Source: Nemertoderma westbladi
Taxonomy: Eukaryota > Xenacoelomorpha > Nemertodermatida > Nemertodermatidae
DNA length: 64,000 nucleotides
Direction: 5' to 3'
Assembly (NCBI GenBank): GCA_032718475.1
Contig: JAUCBJ010002512.1
Location: 1 to 64,000 of the forward strand
Made by a program: the position numbers and the translations under genes. Every line of letters starts with the position of its first letter. Position 1 is the first letter of the stretch. A model generated the notes under the pieces. The model did not search any database and had not been told where the DNA came from. It saw only the letters and a program-made list of their open reading frames with translations. This document shows positions 56,175-64,000 of the stretch, piece after piece.

Positions 56175-57745
56175 TACTAAGGGCATAACCTGGTCCTGTA
56201 ACTAGGACCCCCTTCGTTCTGGGATAGGAACGCCCTTGGTCCTGAGTCAAGGACCCAGATACTCGGCTGCAGCCAGAGGCAGATGGTAATCCACCAATGG
56301 CTGGTCAAGAGTAGAGTGCTATCATCTCCAATTTGTTTGCACTTCACTGCGACCTGCACCTGGCAGCAGGGGTACCGGGCATGGCCCAGCCCAGCTTAGC
56401 CAATGGTGGGTCATGTGCTTCAGAGTAGGTATGTGTGATGCACCCCATTTCCGACTATACTGCGACACCCGCCCTTTGGAATGTCAAACCAGGGTGTGGT
56501 ATTTGCCCCGAGATCTGACTCTGCAAAAAAACACCACCAACCGGGCTGCCTGTCTTACATCCTACAGGAGAGAGAGCGACCAACAATTCTGTGAGTCCCT
56601 TTCCTGATGACCTTTCTGGTCACCAGGATTGCGAAGTGGAGAGTGATTCTGGAGTTAGCCGAAGCCTGGGGCAAGTCACCACAGTAGATCAGCCTCAATT
56701 AATACCCTAACACTCGGGTACCCAATGCGACAAGGCGAGCTGACTGACATGGCAGATAAGCTTTGCCTTAGTGCAGTGGGTATTCAAGATTCTGGTCAGA
56801 CTGATGAGGTTCTGATTAAGGACATGGGGGCGGTTGGCGACTCGCCCTCGCGTCAGCAGATGATAGTGGCAATGGTGGAATTGGTCTATTGATGAATCCA
56901 ACTGCACATGCAGCATTGGACAAAGTACACCAAATCTCCAACCGCTTTATCCGTTGCCACTTCTCATGTTCTAAAAGACTCGCTAAGAAGTTTCCTAAGG
57001 TGGTTCTGATTGTGTGCTACTCTCCAACTAGTGTTGCCCCAGCAGATTAGGTGGAAAATTTATACAACAATCTACAAGCAGCTACTGATGGAATGGATCG
57101 CATGCGTTTTAACTTTCCTGGGTGAATTTAAAGCAAGTCTGCTATAGTGTTAACAGAAATTCCGTCCATCTTCAGGATTTCATCGGAAATGGACTGCTTT
57201 CGGCTGGAACCCAGTTCAAGAAGCGAACTGGAAAGCTATGGACTCATAGTGGACCCAGTGGTCACAAGTCCCAGATAGACCATATTCTGTTTCATAGGAA
57301 ATACAGAAGCTCTATACAAGACTGTAATGCATTTACACTTCGACCCTTCTCCAGTGATCACCGCCTTATTGTGGCCAAGGTAAGACTTAGTCTACGTGCT
57401 AGCAGAATAACGAAATCTGCCTTGCCGCGGCATTTATTATAGGAAGGGATCTAGGGGTCTTTACCTCGAATGATACGTTTGAGGCGACAGATCACTGCGA
57501 GGGCTATACTGCCTTTACAGAAGCAGTTAAGTTAGCAGCTGCAGAAACGGTTCCTGTATACCCTCGAAACAGGAAAAAGGCCCCCTGGACTGACCACAGA
57601 ATTCGGAAGTGCCGAAATGACCTAACTAAAGCGCAGAATGAGTCCCGTCGACTCAGGCACACGAGGACAGACAAGGATGCAGTTAAGACTGCATCTAGGT
57701 CCCTTAACAGACTGTACTCAGATAACCGAATCGAGTAATCGAGTC
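56175..57745 (+). mobile_element. LINE family A, 5' half (endonuclease region)
   Basis: Matches the 5' half of the 42766-46315 copy in the opposite orientation: the 5' region (56175-56300), MNPTAHAALD (56890), FPKVVLIVCYSPTSVAP (57000), SGPSGHKSQIDHILFHRKYR (57255) and SSDHRLIVAKVRLSLR (57350). It ends abruptly near 57740, before the RT domain. Frames are interrupted. Confidence 0.82.
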
Positions 57746-58360
57746 TAGCCGTTGTTGGCGGGTGGGAGACCTGCCTCATTCTCCAGCCCCAGCCCACCTC
57801 ACTCGAGAGCCTCTGAGGCAGTGAATGCAATTTTTTTTATTTTTTTTTCCAATTCTTTCTAAGGCAGTTTTTGAGAAAATACAATTCCAAGCGGGTGGGG
57901 GATGTAACTTTGTTAAACTTAGTCCCCCACCCATGTCAACACTCAACAGGAGTCTTAATGATTAGTAGGCCCTATAGTGTTTACACACATTATCATTGTA
58001 GATTATTCCCGTGGATGGTGCTTATTGAACAATTTTGAAGACATATGACCTCTGCAGAAAAACGATATAATACTTTTCGGTCACCTAAACTTTGAAGTAA
58101 TTCGCTATATAACGTGTAACTTTTGGCAACTTGCCCCATATTGTATAGACTATTATCTTTGGGTAAGTTTTGGTGCTTTTTTTCGCAAAAATGATGCACA
58201 ATTCCTCCAAATGGTGTTATCCTTCGGTTAGACCAGATTATGATGTGTAGGCCTACTTCAACAAAATTGTGTTATAGTAATAGTAAAGTGGTAGTAGATC
58301 AATAATTTTTATTCAGAAAAGTTACAAAATTCAGAAAAGTTATTTTTAAAACTAAAGTCC
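57745..58360. other. Intergenic DNA without a gene
   Basis: A hairpin with 10-bp arms (GGGTGGGGGA / TCCCCCACCC) lies at 57894-57933. Nothing else recognised. Confidence 0.45.
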
Positions 58361-58401
58361 TGAGACATTAGTGCCCGCGGGCACTAACGTCCCCCAGTCC
58401 C
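58358..58401. mobile_element. Solitary end of the 22.39-kb foldback family
   Basis: TGAGACATTAGTGCCCGCGG and GCACTAACGTCCCCCAGTC match the left end of the element at 22390 in reverse complement. No partner end was found nearby. Confidence 0.7.
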
Positions 58402-59262
58402 CGAGATGGCTTGTTGCCTCTCATCTCTCCTTGTGGCTGGCAGTGTATATTGCCTTCGTTGGTTGTTAGGTGACATTATATTGTTAATGTCACCTAGCCA
58501 ACTATAATTGTTAAAAAGCCACTTTCCCCATTTTCCGCTGGGTGGTGCAGCGAATTGGATCCGCTACCAAACATACTGTAATAAAAGGCCCTTGGAAATA
58601 AGCTGCAAAGCTGTAGGGGTAATCCTATGATCTTGGACAATACCTGTATATTGTTTAGTGTATTTGTTATTGTTTTCACATAATGTATAAATAAATCTGT
58701 AAACCTTGTAAATAATAAATAAATCTTGTAAACCTTTTCTACTTTACTTCGATGCTCTTTCAACACATGTAATAATAACATTTAATAAATTGCACCAAAA
58801 ATATTTAATTTACCTTTTTCGCCGGGAAAAAATTCAATGCAATCCTATGAGTTACTTTTTTGCTTAGGGAAAAAAGTACTCCATTTCTCCCGACTTTGGG
58901 GTGTATTCGATCGAAAAACTAACAATTTTAGAATAAAAGTACAGTAGGCCTAATGTATTTAATATTAAAAAGTTTATTATGAATTGTAAAAAAATATTTT
59001 TGTACTTTATTTTTGTTGGTCGGAATTGTCGGATTCAGCATATAAGACAATTCTTTCCGAAGATATTTATATTTATTATACTTATTTAATTTCTGTTGCT
59101 ACTGTACATCTACTGTAAATTACTGTAGCTACAATGTAGGGAATGGTTGGTCATACATTATTCGTAATGTTATATTCTGGAAAGCTTTTATATAAACTTT
59201 ATTAATTATTTTATAATTACTGTATCTACATTTAATTTACTGTAGGCCTATATTTTACATTT
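58402..59262. other. Intergenic DNA with a small hairpin
   Basis: Hairpin at 58464-58501 (GGTGACATTA / TAATGTCACC). The text at 58510-58565 resembles 26370-26430, which also follows a hairpin, so both may be the same dispersed element. Confidence 0.45.
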
Positions 59263-59265
59263 TAA

Positions 59266-59470
59266 GGCCGCGTTCACACTACCGAGTCAAAGTCAAAGTC
59301 AAAAGACAAAATGTAAATCACAAAACATTAAATTTAATTTTTTTTAGAATCCCCACATGTACTGTATTATACTGTATTAGGCCTATATAATGTATTACAG
59401 TATTATTTATTATTGCTAGCTAACTATATTTATTTTATTTTGACTTTGACTCAGTAGTGTGAACGCGGCC
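59266..59470. mobile_element. Harbinger-like MITE, 205 bp
   Basis: Terminal inverted repeats GGCCGCGTTCACACTACCGA / complement of TCAGTAGTGTGAACGCGGCC, extended by AGTCAAAGTCAAA. Flanked by TAA on both sides (59263-59265, 59471-59473), the target type of PIF/Harbinger transposases. Non-coding. Confidence 0.8.
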
Positions 59471-59829
59471 TAACATAGGGAGCGGTTGGCCTTACTTTAT
59501 TCTCAATTTTATATTCTAGAATGCTTACAATAACTATTTAAGAGGTGGCAAAAAAAGCTGACTTTTTTGTCGAGCGTTATTATTTGGCGAGCGTAGAGAG
59601 AGAAATAAGAAAGCAAGACAAAAAATGTTACTCTTTCCCACCACTTACGTCGTTTTATTTGTTGTAACTCATCTCACTTTTATCGGGGCCTATTTCAGCA
59701 TAAATATCGTCCATCGAAGCTTCTTCCATAGTGAAATACGGGCATTACAGTACTACAGTACACCTTGAGTACCCATAGTTTAACCAATTTTTTTCATATA
59801 AAAAGGCTTTTATCATGAGGATTTTTTTT

Positions 59830-60720
59830 CTAGAACAGATAATTCACCTTCTGACAGTGGGGTGGTATTTTTTTTCCAAAAAATGTTCTAAAAAAAATTG
59901 ATAACAGTTCCGTATAGAACTGCATTTTTATAACATAAATCATTATTACCATGGCAACAGTGAAGAGTTCTAGAACAAAACATATATAATATACAATATT
60001 CTAGAACAAAAATTAAATAAAAAAATTATTGTTCTAGAACATATAGCTAGTAATTTTTTAAATTTAAAATAGCTTGTAATAAAAAAAATTTAGTTATTTA
60101 TATTATTATTAAAAAATGTATTTGGGTAGCAGACTGAAGAGTTTGGTTGGTGAACCCATGTCAACTCTGTTCATAAATCTTAAAGTTACCGTGCTATACG
60201 GAACTGTTACCTTATTAATTGCGATAGAGTAAATAATAAAGATTTGAGATTTACCCTAGCCAGCTAGCTAGCCTGATATTGGTCTACCTGAAAGCCCATT
60301 AATTTCCGGTTGGAATGTATGAACAGTTCGCCTATAAAGTAATCTGATAAGTTCTAAAAGTGTACCGACTACAGAGGCTTAATAGTAGTTTGTATGGAAA
60401 AAATGTCTTTACTACTCCCCTTAAATAGTAATGAAAAAGTTACACATCTACCGGTACCAAATTGTATTATTTGTTAAATTTACTAGCTAGTTTAAAATTA
60501 AAAAAAAATAGCTATATGTTCTACAGTAGAACATTATATTTTTTATTTTATTTATGTTTTAGAATAGTATATAATACTTTTCTATTGTTCTAGAACTCTT
60601 CAATGTTGCCATAGCAACAATGACGTATGTTTTAAAAATGCAGTTCTATACGGAACTCTAGCCAAAAAATTTGTTCTAGAACAAAAATATTTATCAAAAT
60701 TGATAACTAACACTTATACA
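59830..60720. mobile_element. Foldback-like element with TTCTAGAAC-rich arms
   Basis: Arms about 59830-60130 and 60480-60720 are inverted: both contain AGTTCCGTATAGAACTGCAT and CCATGGCAACA-TGAAGAG (right arm as complement), followed by GTTCTAGAACAA. Repeated TTCTAGAAC palindromes occur along the arms and again at 61500-61690. No ORF in the 350-bp core. Confidence 0.65.
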
Positions 60721-63700
60721 AAATACTTATACTACTAACACTTAAACACTTATACTACAGTACAGGCCACCAGAAAAAGCAGATTTCATCCAATGTGATC
60801 ACATGTGAACACATTTGTTCAAGTCATCTGATTGGCAGGTTATGGCGAGTTATCTTCTAGATCACACAGCAGGAGGCTAACTTGCTGGGACCGACAAAGG
60901 CTTTGTATGCCATGCGCCTGTATGTCTGATATCAGGTAGATGAGAGCCCCCAGGGCGTAACATTGCGGACATGGGCTGTATTGGTAGAGAGAGAACTACA
61001 TACAAGACCGCATGGAGGTTCATGGAGTGTATGGGAGTGGATGGGTATATGGATGGAGGAGCCTAGACCATTGAATAATTAATTTAGTGCAGGGATATGT
61101 CGCGCCATTAGTCTGACACCGAGAAGGCACACAGAAACACCAGAAGATGGCTTAACATCACTAACTATAGGCCTGCCTACTAGACACTATTAACCGCACA
61201 CTATAAAGGTAAACAATATCCTTATCGCATTTCCAGCTGCAGTGAGTGACAGTTAGCGGCAAACTACAGAGAGTTTCCAGATTACTAAGTGTTTCAAAAG
61301 TATTCAATTGTATCCTTTGGCGAAAAAATTTTGGTTGTTGCCAATTCAATTATGTTCAATTATGTTCAATTGTCCCGTTCAACAACATTACATTACACTG
61401 GTACACATTTGATAAAATGTGTTCACAATTGTACAAATCTGCGTTTTCTGGTGGCCTGTACTGTATAACATTTATACAAAAAAGTAGAAAAAATACTGTA
61501 GATAGTATAAAAATAAAAAATGTGTTCTAGAACAAAAATATTTGTCACAATTTATAACTACCCCGTGTTCTATAACATTTATAAAAAAAGGTAGAAAGAA
61601 CTAGCTACTGTAGTATATAAAATAAAAAATGTGTTCTACAGTAGATCTCAAAAATGTATTCTAGAACAATAATATTTCTAAAAATTGATAGCTAATAATA
61701 CGTGTTTAGTAACATTTATAAATAAATTCGAAATTTAAAAGCTAGCTAGTATAAAAAAGCAATGTCATGGAAATTACTTTGAAATTTAATTTTTTGTCAA
61801 AATTGTTAACAAATTGGACAAAAAAAGTGACTTAGGCCTACAATAAATAAAATTAATTGTTGTTCTAAAACTTAGCAAACTCACAGTACATTGTCGACAT
61901 TGTTCAATGCATTAATTGTTGTTTGTTATGGATGTTATGTATAATTTTTTCAAGTATGTGTTTTACTAGCTAATGATATAATATATTTGAAAATTAGAAT
62001 GTTTTATAGGCCTAACTGTTATTTCTACCACTCCAAACAATTCCGACTAATTTCACAATTTTCATGGGTCGGAATTGCCCTGGTCGGAATTATTGTCCTA
62101 ACTTCATTGATTTGATGCGCCATCAAGCGGGGTGACTCTGATGGTTTGTTGGGGTCTATCATAATTTTAATTGCTTTGAATTAACATTAACATGACCAAA
62201 TGGCTATTTAGCTACAGTTACTGTATGTCACATCTAAGAATCCATTAAGGTTATTAATAAATTCTGATATATACAGTATACTACTGTATACATATACACC
62301 CTAAATTTATTATCCCCCCACTCGGTAAATCATACCGTAGAATTTCACAAATATCACACATGGAGGGCTGTAAAGATGAACTCATAAAATCTTGAGAAAT
62401 TACAGGTTTCCAAATGAGTTCAAATATCCCGCCACCACATGACGCATTATTGATTATATAAGACAACCAAAACTCATTAATTTATTCACATTATCAAAGT
62501 CACCCACACTAACGAAGTCACCCCATTTGACGGTAGGCCTACTGTTATACTATTTTCAAAACTTATTAGGTGTTTTAAGCGATTAAAGCTATATTATAGG
62601 CCTAATCAAAGTAATAATGATATAACATACTGTATGTTAGGCCTACTATACTGTAAGTTGCATTTCACAATATAGTGGATGGCGTTGTCAATGTACATTG
62701 TACAGCTGATAATTCTTGGTCAATAAGAGAAGACGGGGGAAGTAAATTTGACGTAAATTCCACCTCGGCGACTGAATTTAACAATAATTAAGGAAAATAA
62801 GCTTGTTACAGTAGCTCGTTAGTCTAACCAAAACAATGAACCAAAGTTAATCGAACAGGTTACAAGTTAATTTTTGAGAAGTAATCAGCTGTCAATTTGC
62901 GTCGTTTTCCCCTCCATTACGTGGGTAGAAATTGTATTATGTAAGGATATATTGGTGTTATTGTGTAGTAAAGTCGGTATACACTTTTCAGTGCAGCTCT
63001 TAGTTAGTACTTGAAACTTGCTGCTTACTTACAGTACCGTGTTTATTGAGTAGCTGTAGTTTTATGATTAATTAGGTTTGTTGTTTTGGTATTATTTGAA
63101 GGAATATAGCCGCGTGGCTAATTTGATTAAAATTTGTGTATTTTATTACAATAAATAATTATGTGATATTAATGGTCATATTATTGGTGAATCATTTGAT
63201 ATCCAGTTTTACACTCAGCCAAGCCAGTTTCTTCCCGGAAGTCAGCCTGGTACCATTTCCACAGGAGCTGGAAACATGGTTAACTTTCACCCCCTGTCTG
63301 ATCTAAGTAGGCCTATGAGTGATGTTGCAATGTTAATATCAATTAATGGAAAGATGATGAAACAGTGGCGGTTTTTGTTTCGACCGAAATGACACTCCAA
63401 TGTGTGTCCTTTATTTGTTATCAATATCAGCACAATGGACTCTGGAGTCTGGGGAGAGTTGACCAATAAGTCATTTCACTCTTACTAATAGTACAGTTAA
63501 TACTGTATATTCTTGTCTGTAGTTGTAGAGTAGTAAAGTCTACTCTAACTGTGAGGCGAGCCACGAAGGGAGAGTGCTTACTACTGTACAGTGTATAAAT
63601 CTTGATGGAATTAAACTAAACTTGGTTCTCATAGTCTGGAAAGTTTCTAAAATGTAATTTGAGCAGTTCTTCCCTTCTCACGATAGAGGGCGATTACGAC

Positions 63701-64000
63701 TAGACAATATTTGATATAGTGGTACCCGCATACTAAGCTTGCTGAAATACTTTATTTACTAAACTTTTATATCACTCTGTGCTGGGCCCACATCACAATG
63801 AATTTAGACAATATAATATTTGATTTATTATACTAACAAGTAACAACTATTATTTTGAAATTGTTTTTTTAATATGGGTAATAGAGCCAATTTGAATTCC
63901 ACCCCCCCCCCCCCCCCCCCCCCCCACAATCCTCTCGTGGTACACAGAATTCGCAAGGAAACTGTAACATTGAACGACTCCATAATATAATTAGGTCAAC
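60720..64000. other. AT-rich intergenic DNA without a recognised gene
   Basis: Contains TTCTAGAAC-type repeats (61500-61690), many TAGGCCTA words, a dispersed repeat unit near 62817-62920 (CTAACCAAAACAATGAAC), a GCGAGCCACGAAG word near 63555 shared with 37030, and a C run of about 23 at 63903-63925. The open frames at 61161-61530 and 62281-62466 lack recognisable domains. Confidence 0.45.

Overview
The window is animal nuclear DNA, probably from a marine invertebrate; the species cannot be fixed from the sequence. The reasons are one spliced rhodopsin-class GPCR gene with canonical GT-AG introns, BEL/Pao LTR retrotransposons, several non-LTR (LINE) families, MITE-like elements and a very high density of minisatellites. 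AGGCCT-centred words recur all over the AT-rich intergenic DNA. There is no bacterial-style operon. Most open frames outside the elements named here are translations of simple repeats.

1-19.7 kb is a nest of transposable elements. 1-1998 is the 3' end of a BEL/Pao-like element on the + strand (end of its last ORF, then its LTR at 740-1998). 1999-3282 is a near-palindrome with its axis near 2640. 3666-17341 is a small foldback element (about 657 bp by itself, imperfect 9-bp target duplication) split by a 13,014-bp BEL/Pao element on the - strand (4035-17048; two 1197-bp LTRs, 5-bp target duplication TGGTC). That element has a 1668-codon gag-protease frame from which reverse transcriptase, RNase H core and integrase core are missing, yet its LTRs are almost identical, so it looks young and moved in trans. 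Minisatellites follow at 17.57-18.44 kb and 18.92-19.31 kb.

19.7-36.3 kb has no recognisable host gene. It holds at least five elements whose inverted termini are tandem arrays (22.39-23.47, 25.05-25.52, 26.70-28.08, 30.24-30.43, 31.09-32.41 kb). The first has a perfect 9-bp target duplication, which with the 3666-17341 element points to a Foldback/Mutator-like group. A rearranged LINE copy lies at 34.96-36.28 kb.

36.5-48.7 kb is a six-exon GPCR gene on the + strand. All splice phases agree and the product is 408 aa with every class-A X.50 landmark residue. Intron 2 contains a 24-unit minisatellite grown from the exon 2 end plus its splice donor. A MITE ends 19 bp before exon 4. Intron 4 is filled with nested LINEs.

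48.7-64 kb is intergenic: LINE and CR1-like fragments, two inverted copies of a Penelope-like fragment (one with a degenerate hammerhead-ribozyme core), a TA-flanked MITE with a hexanucleotide expansion, a Harbinger-like MITE, and further foldback structures at 54.59-55.31 and 59.83-60.72 kb.
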